DNA from: an uncultured Lachnospiraceae bacterium
Lineage (GTDB): Bacteria > Bacillota > Clostridia > Lachnospirales > Lachnospiraceae
Direction: 5' to 3'
NCBI GenBank assembly: GCA_902781455.1
Contig: CACZJF010000013.1
Span: 1 to 60,844 of the forward strand
Length of the DNA stretch: 60,844 nt
The notes under the pieces: model-generated
What the model was told of the DNA's origin: nothing
Seen by the model: only the letters and a program-made list of their open reading frames with translations
The model's database searches: none
Shown here: positions 53,823 through 60,844 of the stretch, piece by piece
Numbering within the stretch: position 1 is the stretch's first letter
Layout of the letters: every line of letters begins with the position of its first letter
Position numbers and translations under genes: made by a program

Positions 53823-55511
53823 TTACCGGTTCTCTTCTTTCAGGCTGACATCCCGCAGGTACATGGAGCTCCAGCCTGCCCAGAACGGGCTGAAGCTCTC
53901 AAGTCTGCTCCCGAGAACGAAGAAATGATCTGACGACAGCAGCGGCACCCAGACTGCTTCATCCTGGATCAGGACACGCTCCAGGTCTGCGTACTCAGCC
54001 ATACGCGCCTCCTCGTCCTGGATTGCCCTTGCGCCGTTGATCCGGCGGAAGATCTCTTCATTGGCATAGTTGCCGGACCGGTACTGTGTCTTCTCCCGGT
54101 TTCCGAAAAAAGTATAGATGAAGTTGTCCGGATCGTTGTAATCCGCGCTCCATTCACTGGAATACGCCATCAGCTCCCCTGCCTTGCGCAGGTACATGAA
54201 GCTGTCCGAATCATAGCTCACGATCATCGTATTCAGTCCTGCGGCACTCAGGTCCTGGCGGATCATCTCCATCATGGTGAGCCTGCGGGTATTGCTCTGG
54301 GAATTGACAGCCAGCTCCAGCGTGATCTCGTCCGCTCCGGGAACCTCGCTGATCAGTCTTTTCGCTTCCTCCGGATCATATTTCAGCCAGCCCTGATTCT
54401 CTTCACAATAGCCGATCAGGCCTTTGGGGAAGATGCCGTCTGTCAGGATTCCCCCGATCCCGCCGTACAGTTCTTCCAGAATCCGGTCGCGGTTGATGGC
54501 CATCTGCACAGCCTTCCGGATCCTGACATCCTTCAGCACGCCCTCATCCACATTCATCATCAGGTACTGGATCTCCACACGGCTCCGGGCTATGAGATGG
54601 CTGCCCCACTCCTTTGAGGTGAAGTATTCCTGTGCCGCGTCCGGATTGATATTATTCAGATCCAGAAGATCCAGTCCGCCTTCGCGGAACGTCTGATCCA
54701 TAAGCGCAGGAGGAAGAATCAGAACTTCCGCCCTTGAAACGGACAGCTCCTCTCCTTCATGGCAATGATAATACGGATTCTTCTCCAGCATGATCCGCTC
54801 TTTGCTGAATCCGGTCACCATATACGGGCCGGATCCAATGGTTGTCTCGGCCAGGCTGCCATAACTGTCTCCTGCTTCGTTGACAAAGGATTCACTCAGA
54901 ATGCTGCAGGAGGGAGCGGCCAGCAGGTGAATATATCCCGCGAAGGGCTCCTTCAGCTCGATCTGAATCTGTGCATCATCGAGGACGCGGATTCCTTCAG
55001 GCCGGTCTGCTTCACCGCGCATCACCGCGTCCGCGCCCAGAATCATATCCGCGAAATCCGTCTGTACGCTCTCTTTCATCGACAGCATGCGGGAAAATGT
55101 GAATGCAACGTCAGATGCTTTCACCTGTGTCCCGTCAGCAAAATACGCGTCGTCACGCAGCGTAAACAGAAAGGTCCTGCCATCTTCCGAAACAGTGTAA
55201 TCCCGGGCCAGCCCGTTCACCACCTCCGAGTTCCCGTCCGCGTCTGCCTTGATGTCAAAGAGCCTCTCATAGATATTGAGCGGGATCATGTAGTCTTCCG
55301 TTGTTTTCTGGACGTCCAAGGTACTGACCGGATCCGTAAGTCCGATCCGGACGAGGCCATGTAAGACACTGGCCGGTCCGTCCACGGTAACTCCCTCCGT
55401 CATGCTGCCGGAATCCGCTGCGCAGCCGCAGAAGGATACTGCCATGCTCATAATCAGAGCCGGCAGGATGAAACCCAATTTATGCAGAATGAATCCCTTC
55501 TTTTTCATCAT
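53823..55511 (-). CDS. Family 5 solute-binding lipoprotein (oligopeptide type)
   Basis: Extracytoplasmic binding protein of the DppA/OppA group. An N-terminal hydrophobic signal (LGFILPALIMSMAVSFCGC) leads to a probable lipidated Cys, though the lipobox is imperfect. Typical blocks are PLNIYERLFDIKADADGN, DGRTFLFTLRDDAYFADGTQ, VKASDVAFTFSRML, IGSGPYMVTGF and KAVQMAINRDRI. No DppB/C/D/F genes are adjacent. It is the first gene of a pair with the SpoIIE-type phosphatase, so it may supply ligand for sensing rather than uptake. The start is placed at 55511 because the -10 at 55557-55562 makes the longer frame nearly leaderless; 55508 is also possible. Confidence 0.88.
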   Translation of the reverse strand: MMKKKGFILHKLGFILPALIMSMAVSFCGCAADSGSMTEGVTVDGPASVLHGLVRIGLTDPVSTLDVQKTTEDYMIPLNIYERLFDIKADADGNSEVVNGLARDYTVSEDGRTFLFTLRDDAYFADGTQVKASDVAFTFSRMLSMKESVQTDFADMILGADAVMRGEADRPEGIRVLDDAQIQIELKEPFAGYIHLLAAPSCSILSESFVNEAGDSYGSLAETTIGSGPYMVTGFSKERIMLEKNPYYHCHEGEELSVSRAEVLILPPALMDQTFREGGLDLLDLNNINPDAAQEYFTSKEWGSHLIARSRVEIQYLMMNVDEGVLKDVRIRKAVQMAINRDRILEELYGGIGGILTDGIFPKGLIGYCEENQGWLKYDPEEAKRLISEVPGADEITLELAVNSQSNTRRLTMMEMIRQDLSAAGLNTMIVSYDSDSFMYLRKAGELMAYSSEWSADYNDPDNFIYTFFGNREKTQYRSGNYANEEIFRRINGARAIQDEEARMAEYADLERVLIQDEAVWVPLLSSDHFFVLGSRLESFSPFWAGWSSMYLRDVSLKEENR

Positions 55512-55556
55512 CCGGTCACCCCAGGTTTTCCTTCCGTTCAATGGTTCCCTGTCCTC

Positions 55557-55562
55557 ATTGTA
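55557..55562 (-). promoter_or_regulatory. -10 box of the SBP-SpoIIE pair
   Basis: TACAAT with an upstream TGC (extended -10) lies on the minus strand. The -35 at 17 bases is poor. A start near 55550 gives a leader of about 39 bases. Confidence 0.45.
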
Positions 55563-55587
55563 GCATAAAACCGCTCCGGTCTGACGC

Positions 55588-57834
55588 TCAGTTGTCCAGC
55601 TTCATGGTCAGGCCGATTCTTTTGCGGACGGGATCAACCGTCAGTACCTTCACGTCCACAATGTCACCGACAGAAACTACTTCAAGCGGATGCTTCACAA
55701 ACCGCGTCCCGCTCATCTGGGAAATATGCACCAGTCCGTCCTGATGCACCCCGATATCGACAAATGCGCCGAAGTCAATGACATTCCGTACGGTTCCCTT
55801 CAGGATCATGCCCGGTTTCAGATCTTCCAGACGCAGGACATCTGACCGCAGGATCGGACGGGGCATGTCACTGCGCGGGTCCCGTCCCGGCTTTTCCAGC
55901 TCTTTGGCGATATCGATGAGCGTCTCCGTCCCGGTTCCCAGTTCCTGTGCCAGACGTTCTGCCTTCCTGCGGTCTTTCAGCCGCTCACTCAGTCCCGTAA
56001 TTTTCGCGTCCCTGACGTCCTGCAGGCTGTATCCCGCCAGCGCAAGCAGCCTGGAAGCAGTCTCATAGGACTCCGGGTGTACGCCGGTCATGTCAAGCAC
56101 CTGCTTCCCGCCGCGGATCCGCAGAAATCCGGCGCACTGCTGGTAAGCCTTCGGCCCAAGTCCTGCCACTTTCAGAAGCTGTCTCCTGCTGGTAAACGCA
56201 CCGTTTTCATCTCTCCACGCGACAATCGAGCGCGCGGTTTTCTTCGTGATGCCGGAAACGTATTCCAGCAGGGAATAAGAGGCGGTATTCAGGTCAACAC
56301 CGACCTCGTTGACGCATGTCTCGACAACGCTTCCCAGCTTCAGGTCCAGTTTTTTCTGATCACAGTCGTGCTGGTACTGACCTACCCCGATGGACTTCGG
56401 ATCGATCTTGACCAGCTCGGCAAGCGGATCCTGCAGGCGGCGCGCGATCGACGCGGCACTTCGTGTCCCGACATCATATTCCGGGAATTCCTCTGACCCA
56501 AGCCTGCTTGCCGAATAGACAGACGCGCCGGCCTCATTGACGATGACATACCCAAGCTTCGGCAGATCACCTGTCTGTTCTTCTTTGGAAGAAGCGTTCG
56601 TCTCAGACCGGCGCCGCGCCCTGTCTGCATTCACCTGCGCAACGATCTGCGCGATCACCTGCTCCGACTCACGCGATGCCGTGCCGTTTCCGCAGGAAAT
56701 CAGCGTGACACGGTCCTTCTCCACCAGCCTTTTGACCGTCCTCTTTGCTTCCTCAATTTTGGCCGGCGTGGTCGGCGCTGTCGGGTAGACAACCGTTTTG
56801 TCCAGGACCTTTCCCGTGCTGTCCACGACCGCGATCTTGCAGCCTGTGCGGAAGGCCGGATCCCAGCCCAGAACCACCTGACCCGTAACCGGCGGCTGCA
56901 TCAGCAGCTGGCGCAGGTTCTTTCCGAATACGTCAATTGCCCCGTCCTCAGCCCGTTCGGTCAGCGCATTCCTGAATTCGCGCTCGATGGCAGGCGCGAT
57001 CAGCCGCCGGTAGGCATCCGCGCAGGTCTCTCTCAAAACCTGCACGGTGTTGAAGCTGTCCGGGTGATCCAGCGACAGCACCATCTTTTCAACCGTACGG
57101 ATCAGCTCATCTTCATCGACCTGTATCGATACGGAGAGAACCTTTTCCTTTTCACCGCGGTTCAACGCGAGAATCCTGTGTCCCGGAATCCGCTTTGCCG
57201 CTTCTTCAAAGTGAAAATACTGCGCATAGACGGATTCCGGCTGTTCCATGCCCTTCTTCACTTCGGACACGATCACACCGCTTTCAAAGGTCTTTCTCCG
57301 GACCTGGGATCGGACGTCCGCGCGCTCGGAAATCATCTCCGCGATGATATCTTCCGCCCCATGAAGAGCTGCCTGCGCGTCAGGAACATCCTTCCCGGGA
57401 TCAACGAAAGCTTCCGCTCTTTCCGCCGCCGGAAGCTTTATCTTCTGAGACAGAATCTCCCGGGCAAGCGGTTCGAGTCCCCGCTCTTTCGCGATGGTCG
57501 CCCTTGTGCGGCGCTTCGGCCGGTACGGAAGATACAGATCTTCCAGGGCAGACTGCGTTCCGGCCGCCTCGATCTGCGCTCTCAGCTCCTTCGTGAGACT
57601 GCCCTGCTCCTCGATGGAAGCCAGAATCACGTTTCGCCTTTCTTCCAGCGCTCTCAGATAGCGGAGGCGCTCCTCCAGGCTTCGAAGCTGTTCATCGTTC
57701 AGGGCGCCATGCGCCTCTTTCCGGTATCTGGCAATAAAGGGGATCGTATTCCCCTCATCAATCAGGCGGACGACAGCCTCCGCCTGCCAGCTTTTTATTC
57801 CCACGTCTTCTGCGATTGTCTGTATGATATTCAC
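55588..57834 (-). CDS. tex: Tex family S1 RNA-binding protein
   Basis: Conserved cytoplasmic nucleic-acid-binding protein linked to transcription. The N-terminal helical part has the TIPFIARYRKEAHGALND block. A YqgF/RNase H-like domain follows (VVLGWDPAFRTGCKIAVVDS), then helix-hairpin-helix motifs (GITKKTARSIVAWRDENGAF, LLKVAGLGPKAYQQCAGFLR), and a C-terminal S1 domain (GMILKGTVRNVIDFGAFVDI). Length 748 is slightly above the usual 720-730. A minus-strand TATCAT at 57900-57905 may be its -10, with a weak -35. Confidence 0.96.
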   Translation of the reverse strand: MNIIQTIAEDVGIKSWQAEAVVRLIDEGNTIPFIARYRKEAHGALNDEQLRSLEERLRYLRALEERRNVILASIEEQGSLTKELRAQIEAAGTQSALEDLYLPYRPKRRTRATIAKERGLEPLAREILSQKIKLPAAERAEAFVDPGKDVPDAQAALHGAEDIIAEMISERADVRSQVRRKTFESGVIVSEVKKGMEQPESVYAQYFHFEEAAKRIPGHRILALNRGEKEKVLSVSIQVDEDELIRTVEKMVLSLDHPDSFNTVQVLRETCADAYRRLIAPAIEREFRNALTERAEDGAIDVFGKNLRQLLMQPPVTGQVVLGWDPAFRTGCKIAVVDSTGKVLDKTVVYPTAPTTPAKIEEAKRTVKRLVEKDRVTLISCGNGTASRESEQVIAQIVAQVNADRARRRSETNASSKEEQTGDLPKLGYVIVNEAGASVYSASRLGSEEFPEYDVGTRSAASIARRLQDPLAELVKIDPKSIGVGQYQHDCDQKKLDLKLGSVVETCVNEVGVDLNTASYSLLEYVSGITKKTARSIVAWRDENGAFTSRRQLLKVAGLGPKAYQQCAGFLRIRGGKQVLDMTGVHPESYETASRLLALAGYSLQDVRDAKITGLSERLKDRRKAERLAQELGTGTETLIDIAKELEKPGRDPRSDMPRPILRSDVLRLEDLKPGMILKGTVRNVIDFGAFVDIGVHQDGLVHISQMSGTRFVKHPLEVVSVGDIVDVKVLTVDPVRKRIGLTMKLDN

Positions 57835-57982
57835 GTCAGTCTTCCTTTCCGGTTCACGGCTTCTTCCTCCGGTTGTCCGGGTCGTTTGATGCCGTCTTTA
57901 TGATACCACAGATTTCTCAGCGATTAACCCGCGCAGGCGGCTGTTTTCGGCGCAAATCATGAACACAACTCCCGCCAGGCAG

Positions 57983-58011
57983 ATGACGATGGCCCCCGGA
58001 CATGGTATGAT
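57983..58011 (+). promoter_or_regulatory. Promoter of the superoxide reductase gene
   Basis: ATGACG (57983-57988) matches four of six -35 positions and is 17 bases from TATGAT (58006-58011). The start would be near 58018, giving a leader of about 38 bases. Confidence 0.55.
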
Positions 58012-58019
58012 CATGATAA
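58005..58019 (+). promoter_or_regulatory. PerR-like operator over the -10
   Basis: GTATGATCATGATAA matches 11 of the 14 specified positions of the 7-1-7 PerR consensus TTATAATnATTATAA. It covers the -10 box, so a bound repressor would block transcription. In Clostridium acetobutylicum, desulfoferrodoxin is known to be PerR-controlled; here this is inferred from the site alone. Confidence 0.6.
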
Positions 58020-58055
58020 CACATCATCGTGCAGGCAAGACAAAAGGAGGCTGTT

Positions 58056-58427
58056 ATGAAATTCTATATCTGCAAAGGCTGTGGAAAGATCGTCGGAATG
58101 GTCAGACCATCCAAATGTCCCGTGAAGTGCTGCGGGGAGCCGATGGAAGAAATGATCCCGAATACCACCGACGGCGCGCTCGAGAAGCACGTTCCGGTTG
58201 TTGAGATCAACGGAAGAGACGTCACCGTAACGGTCGGATCCGTGGCGCATCCGATGCTGGAGGAGCACTGGATCCAGTGGGTTGCCCTGGAGACGAAGGA
58301 AGGCGCGCAGAGGAAAGAACTCAGGCCGGGTCAGGCGCCCTGCGTCTCCTTCGCCCTCTCCGAAGGGGACGAAGTCGTCGCGGCATATGAATTCTGCAAC
58401 CTGCATGGATTCTGGAAATCCAACTGA
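58056..58427 (+). CDS. dfx: Desulfoferrodoxin / superoxide reductase
   Basis: Cytoplasmic iron protein that reduces superoxide to peroxide without making oxygen. The small desulforedoxin part has the four cysteines C6, C9, C25 and C26 for a rubredoxin-like iron. The catalytic centre has E43, K44, H45 (EKH), H65, H71, C114 and H117 (CNLH), the full SOR set. Length 123 is typical. AAAAGGAGG lies ahead of the ATG at 58056. It stands alone on the plus strand under a PerR-like site, facing the cupin gene across paired hairpins. Confidence 0.95.
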   Translation: MKFYICKGCGKIVGMVRPSKCPVKCCGEPMEEMIPNTTDGALEKHVPVVEINGRDVTVTVGSVAHPMLEEHWIQWVALETKEGAQRKELRPGQAPCVSFALSEGDEVVAAYEFCNLHGFWKSN

Positions 58428-58446
58428 AGCCGCGTCACCTTCAGCC

Positions 58447-58474
58447 GGGCAGGGAGGATGCATCCTCCCTGCCC
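58447..58474. terminator. Perfect 28-base palindrome between convergent genes
   Basis: gggcagggaggatg and its exact complement form a 14-base stem without loop. It has no T-tract itself but lies just before a second hairpin at 58480. As extruded stem it could back up termination from either side. Confidence 0.6.
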
Positions 58475-58479
58475 GTTCC

Positions 58480-58508
58480 AGGAACGCCGCCGGCGTTCCT
58501 GTTTTCTG
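58480..58508 (+). terminator. Intrinsic terminator of the superoxide reductase gene
   Basis: aggaacgcc/ggcgttcct (58480-58500) is a 9-base stem with a 3-base loop, followed by gttttc. It ends plus-strand transcripts from dfx just before the cupin stop codon. Confidence 0.7.
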
Positions 58509-58509
58509 A

Positions 58510-58995
58510 TTAACGATCTTCGGTGGTAAGCCGGCAGATGGCCGCATCCGCTTCAGGCCAGCGTGCAATAAGGTTCTTTCTGCTGCCATGCGAATAGCAC
58601 TCCTGCGTATAGCCCGGCGCCATCGTTGTTCCCAGCAGCGCATAGCCGCACCCTTTGGGCGCTCCTGATCCCGGAAAAGACGCAATCCTGCAGGATCCCT
58701 GCCAGACACCGGCAGGGACCACATGCTGCACCTGTTCCCCCGCGGTCAGATTCTGGCCCAGAATGGTCATGCCGCACCTTCCGTCCTCATACAGTTCCCA
58801 CAGACAGACGGGATCTCCCAGATAGAAATGATAGACCTCATCATATGCAAGACGGTGAAAATGTGAAAACGAGTCCCCGTCCAGCAGATAGTAGATCGCC
58901 GTGCCATGCGCGGAGCACCAGGTCTGCCGGTACAGGCCGCCCTCCTGCTTGAGGGGCGATAACTGAAGCTGTTTCACGATCTCCTGAAGTACCAT
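58510..58995 (-). CDS. Cupin family protein (DUF985/Cupin_5)
   Basis: A 161-residue single-domain cupin. Blocks typical of the family are GGLYRQTWCS, TAIYYLLDGDSFSHFHRLAY, DEVYHFYLGDPVCLWEL, HVVPAGVWQGS and GYALLGTTMAPGY. No enzyme activity is established for most members. The ATG at 58995 is chosen because GGGAGAG is upstream and homologues start near MVLQEIVKQL; the longer frame would read through a GC-rich hairpin. It converges with dfx. Confidence 0.85.
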   Translation of the reverse strand: MVLQEIVKQLQLSPLKQEGGLYRQTWCSAHGTAIYYLLDGDSFSHFHRLAYDEVYHFYLGDPVCLWELYEDGRCGMTILGQNLTAGEQVQHVVPAGVWQGSCRIASFPGSGAPKGCGYALLGTTMAPGYTQECYSHGSRKNLIARWPEADAAICRLTTEDR

Positions 58996-59034
58996 CTTTT
59001 CTCTCTCCCTGTTCAGTAACACCGCCTGCATGAT

Positions 59035-59071
59035 CCATTTCGCCATCGGTGAAATGGCGCGCGGGCGCGCC
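59035..59071 (-). repeat. Leader motif copy 3 (ATC-loop hairpin plus GC stem)
   Basis: ccatttcgcc/ggtgaaatgg (59035-59057, one G-T pair) forms a 10-base stem around loop ATC, followed by ggcgcg/cgcgcc (59056-59071). It shares 11 of 13 bases with the motif at 50108 and 51469, and lies 40 bases upstream of the cupin ATG. Confidence 0.5.
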
Positions 59072-59164
59072 GCGTCCGGCGCGAAACCATGCGGCGGATT
59101 TTGTGCTTCGTGTTTCCTTCGCCAATTTACCATGAATTCAAAGAGGAAACAACCAGCCTGGCTC

Positions 59165-59196
59165 TTGATCAGCCTATCCGCCTACTATATAATAGG
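59165..59196 (+). promoter_or_regulatory. Promoter and operator-like palindrome of the Rrf2 gene
   Basis: TTGATC (59165-59170), a 17-base spacer and a perfect TATAAT (59188-59193). A 16-base near-palindrome CCTACTATATAATAGG (59181-59196, a single mismatched pair) covers the -10. That is a position for autorepression by the Rrf2 protein. Confidence 0.7.
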
Positions 59197-59228
59197 GAAA
59201 AGGGGAAAACATGAGAGGAGGCTCTGAC

Positions 59229-59663
59229 ATGATTTCGACAAGAGGACGCTATGCGATCCGGGTCATGATTGACCTGGCAGAACATGACAGCGGCAGCTAT
59301 ATCCCGCTGAAGGATATCGCTGCCAGACAGGGCATTTCCAAAAAATACCTGGAAATCATCGTAAAAGATATGGTCGGAGGGAAACTGCTGGTCGGCGCCA
59401 GCGGCAAAGGAGGAGGCTACAAGCTTCTCCGCAGGCCGGAAGAATACACAATCGGCGAGATTATCGAACTGATGGAAGGATCCCTTGCCACTGTCGCGTG
59501 TCTGGCTGACGATGCGCAGGTCTGCCCGAGGGCGTCATCGTGTGAAACACTTCCGCTGTGGGAAGAATATGACAGGCTGACGCATGACTTCTTTTATGGC
59601 AGGCATCTCAGCGACCTGATCCGCAAAAACCAGACTCAGGAAAAAGATCCTCCGTCTGCGTGA
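59229..59663 (+). CDS. Rrf2 family regulator with three conserved cysteines
   Basis: A 144-residue winged-helix regulator. STRGRYAIRVMIDLAEHD starts the DNA-binding domain and GISKKYLEIIVKDMVGGKLL plus GKGGGYKL complete it. C91, C99 and C105 (C-x7-C-x5-C) match the place where IscR/NsrR-type members hold an Fe-S cluster, so it may sense oxygen, NO or iron-sulfur status. GAGGAGG precedes the ATG at 59229. Its last 28 bases overlap the convergent hydE gene. Confidence 0.9.
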   Translation: MISTRGRYAIRVMIDLAEHDSGSYIPLKDIAARQGISKKYLEIIVKDMVGGKLLVGASGKGGGYKLLRRPEEYTIGEIIELMEGSLATVACLADDAQVCPRASSCETLPLWEEYDRLTHDFFYGRHLSDLIRKNQTQEKDPPSA

Positions 59664-60721
59664 TGCCGGACATGATCCCCCCGGCTCTGCACCACCTGAT
59701 ATCCTGTCCTGGATACCCGCGCAGTCATACAGCGGATGCATTCCGCCGCTTCGTCACCGGTGCAGATCTTATTGTCATACAGAAGATACTTTCCCCGGAC
59801 GCTGGTCGGAGACAGGTTCGGCATGATCACATTGGCGCCTGCCAGCAGTCCCTTTTCACGGCCCTTCGGATCCATGGTTCCAAGCGCGGTCGTAGCCGGA
59901 AGCAATACTTCCGGAAGCATCAGGCGGATCACGGACAGAAGACGGAGCGTCATCCGGACAGATCCCGGCTGACAATGGGCATACTCTGTATCATGATGCG
60001 GAATAAAGGGACCGATTCCAACCATTTCCGGCCGGAATGCCTGCAGGAATCTCAGGTCCTGTACCAGGTGCTCTGTCGTCTGCCCCGGAGAACCGACCAT
60101 CATGCCGCACCCCACCTGATAACCGATTTCGTGCAGATCCCTGAGGCACTGCATTCTGTGCTCATATGACATGGCTGACGGATGCAGCAGACTGTAGTGG
60201 TCCGGATTGGCTGTCTCATGCCGCAGCAGATACCTGTCCGCGCCTGCGTCAAACATTCTTTGATAGCTGTCTTTGTCCCGCTCTCCGATCGAAAGCGTGA
60301 GCGCGGTATCCGGATGTCTTTCCTTGATCCTTCGTATGATCCTGATCATCCGTTCATCCGTATCATACGGATCTTCTCCTCCCTGCAGCACAATCGTCCT
60401 GAATCCGAGCTCATATCCCGCGTCAGAACACGCAATGATCTCGTCTTCCGTCAGGCGGTATCTCTGCGCGTTCCGGTTGCCGGCGCGGATCCCGCAGTAT
60501 CTGCAGTTATTCCTGCAGTAATTGGTATATTCAATCAGGCCGCGCAGATATACATCCTTGCCGTAGACGCGCTCACGCACCTTTCTTGCTTTTTGGGACA
60601 GGTACGCGTCAAATTCCGGATCCTCGCTGAGCAGGATGCCGGCAAGCGCTTCATCTGTCAGATTTTCCCCGTCTGCCAGCAGGTCCGCCAGCTTCAGGCA
60701 ATCATTCTGGTTCCGACTCAT
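59636..60721 (-). CDS. hydE: [FeFe]-hydrogenase H-cluster maturase HydE
   Basis: Radical SAM enzyme that helps build the diiron part of the H-cluster. The cluster motif is CRNNCRYCG in YTNYCRNNCRYCGIRAGN. LQGGEDPYDTDERM, the LRHETANPDHY block, GCGMMVGSPGQT and VGIGPFIPHHDT are HydE hallmarks, and the C-terminus has PNLSPTSVRGKYLLYDNKIC. The ATG at 60721 has GGGGGAA ahead; the longer frame starts inside a leader hairpin. HydF, HydG and the hydrogenase itself are not in the window. 361 residues is normal. Confidence 0.94.
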   Translation of the reverse strand: MSRNQNDCLKLADLLADGENLTDEALAGILLSEDPEFDAYLSQKARKVRERVYGKDVYLRGLIEYTNYCRNNCRYCGIRAGNRNAQRYRLTEDEIIACSDAGYELGFRTIVLQGGEDPYDTDERMIRIIRRIKERHPDTALTLSIGERDKDSYQRMFDAGADRYLLRHETANPDHYSLLHPSAMSYEHRMQCLRDLHEIGYQVGCGMMVGSPGQTTEHLVQDLRFLQAFRPEMVGIGPFIPHHDTEYAHCQPGSVRMTLRLLSVIRLMLPEVLLPATTALGTMDPKGREKGLLAGANVIMPNLSPTSVRGKYLLYDNKICTGDEAAECIRCMTARVSRTGYQVVQSRGDHVRHHADGGSFS

Positions 60722-60740
60722 AGAACATTTCCCCCAGTGC

Positions 60741-60774
60741 CAGGTGGTAGTGTCAAACACACCACCTGTTTTTT
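60741..60774 (+). terminator. Terminator-like hairpin in the hydE leader, plus orientation
   Basis: caggtggt/accacctg with an inner gtgt/acac pair (60741-60768) is followed by six T (60769-60774) on the plus strand. Relative to hydE it lies in the 5' leader and is oriented against it, so it would stop plus-strand transcripts running antisense to hydE. Confidence 0.6.
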
Positions 60775-60795
60775 GTCCAAAAACCTTGATTCTAC

Positions 60796-60834
60796 GGGAG
60801 GTTGCAGCAAAAAGAGCATTGCCTCCCCTTTTTT
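60796..60834 (+). terminator. Second plus-strand terminator-like hairpin at window end
   Basis: gggagg/cctccc (60796-60801 with 60822-60827) is followed by six T (60829-60834). A TATAAT (60837-60842) comes directly after, at the window edge. The -35 at 17 bases does not match, so promoter function is uncertain. Confidence 0.45.
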
Positions 60835-60844
60835 GGTATAATGT

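Noticed and set aside
58996-59133. N-terminal extension of the cupin protein
   Set aside because: The frame crosses the hairpin at 59035-59071 and homologues start at the ATG at 58995.

Overview
The window looks like chromosome of an anaerobic, GC-rich member of the Clostridia, most likely a Lachnospiraceae-type gut bacterium. The evidence is a Firmicutes-style division and cell-wall (dcw) cluster, a LytR-CpsA-Psr protein, a superoxide reductase, an [FeFe]-hydrogenase maturase (HydE), a PASTA-less SpoVD/FtsI-like transpeptidase and NHLP-type peptide exporters. This is inferred from protein families; no rRNA or other taxonomic marker is present. Nearly every gene is on the minus strand. Only the MFS transporter, the superoxide reductase and the Rrf2 regulator are on the plus strand. 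I saw no tRNA, rRNA, CRISPR array, complete insertion sequence or prophage.

Layout. 1-8350 is a dcw cluster read leftward: promoter and MraZ boxes, mraZ, rsmH, ftsL, ftsI/spoVD, mraY, murD, ftsQ, then a promoter pointing out of the window, probably at ftsZ. ftsW and murG are missing between murD and ftsQ, where a palindrome-rich spacer lies. 8351-8770 holds a terminator and a large imperfect palindrome. 8770-19095 carries an unusual long RelA/SpoT-domain protein, a zinc-ribbon/TPR membrane protein, a 52-residue protein, folC, rpoD, a ClpX-type unfoldase and an HtrA-like protein that lacks the whole catalytic triad. 19137-27835 is a surface-polysaccharide operon: glycosyltransferases, LCP transferase, initiating phosphotransferase, sugar aminotransferase and a pair of small SMR-type membrane proteins. 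27939-34544 has a PP-loop tRNA-thiolation-type enzyme, a LysR regulator and a two-ABC NHLP export cassette with no visible precursor peptide.

34813-44767 is rich in transport: MFS, ABC exporter, MATE, DMT permease, a radical SAM protein and a MacB/FtsX-like ABC protein. 44811-57834 holds an acidic coiled-coil protein, a K+ channel-like protein, a sensor-fused MscS channel, an AGE-family epimerase, a ferredoxin-domain aldo/keto reductase, a dCache-HAMP-SpoIIE phosphatase paired with an orphan peptide-binding lipoprotein, and Tex. 58000-60721 holds the superoxide reductase under a PerR-like box, a cupin protein, an Rrf2 regulator with an operator-like palindrome, and hydE.

The most notable observations are a homologous C-terminal tail on FtsQ and the division transpeptidase (with a weaker echo on the TPR protein), the triad-less HtrA-like protein with 13-residue repeats, the RelA/SpoT protein with a large unassigned C-terminus, the orphan NHLP exporter with a stunted HlyD partner, the SBP-SpoIIE pair, and a shared 13-base motif in the leaders of neighbouring genes. 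Starts were moved from the longest possible frame wherever a ribosome binding site and family length supported it.
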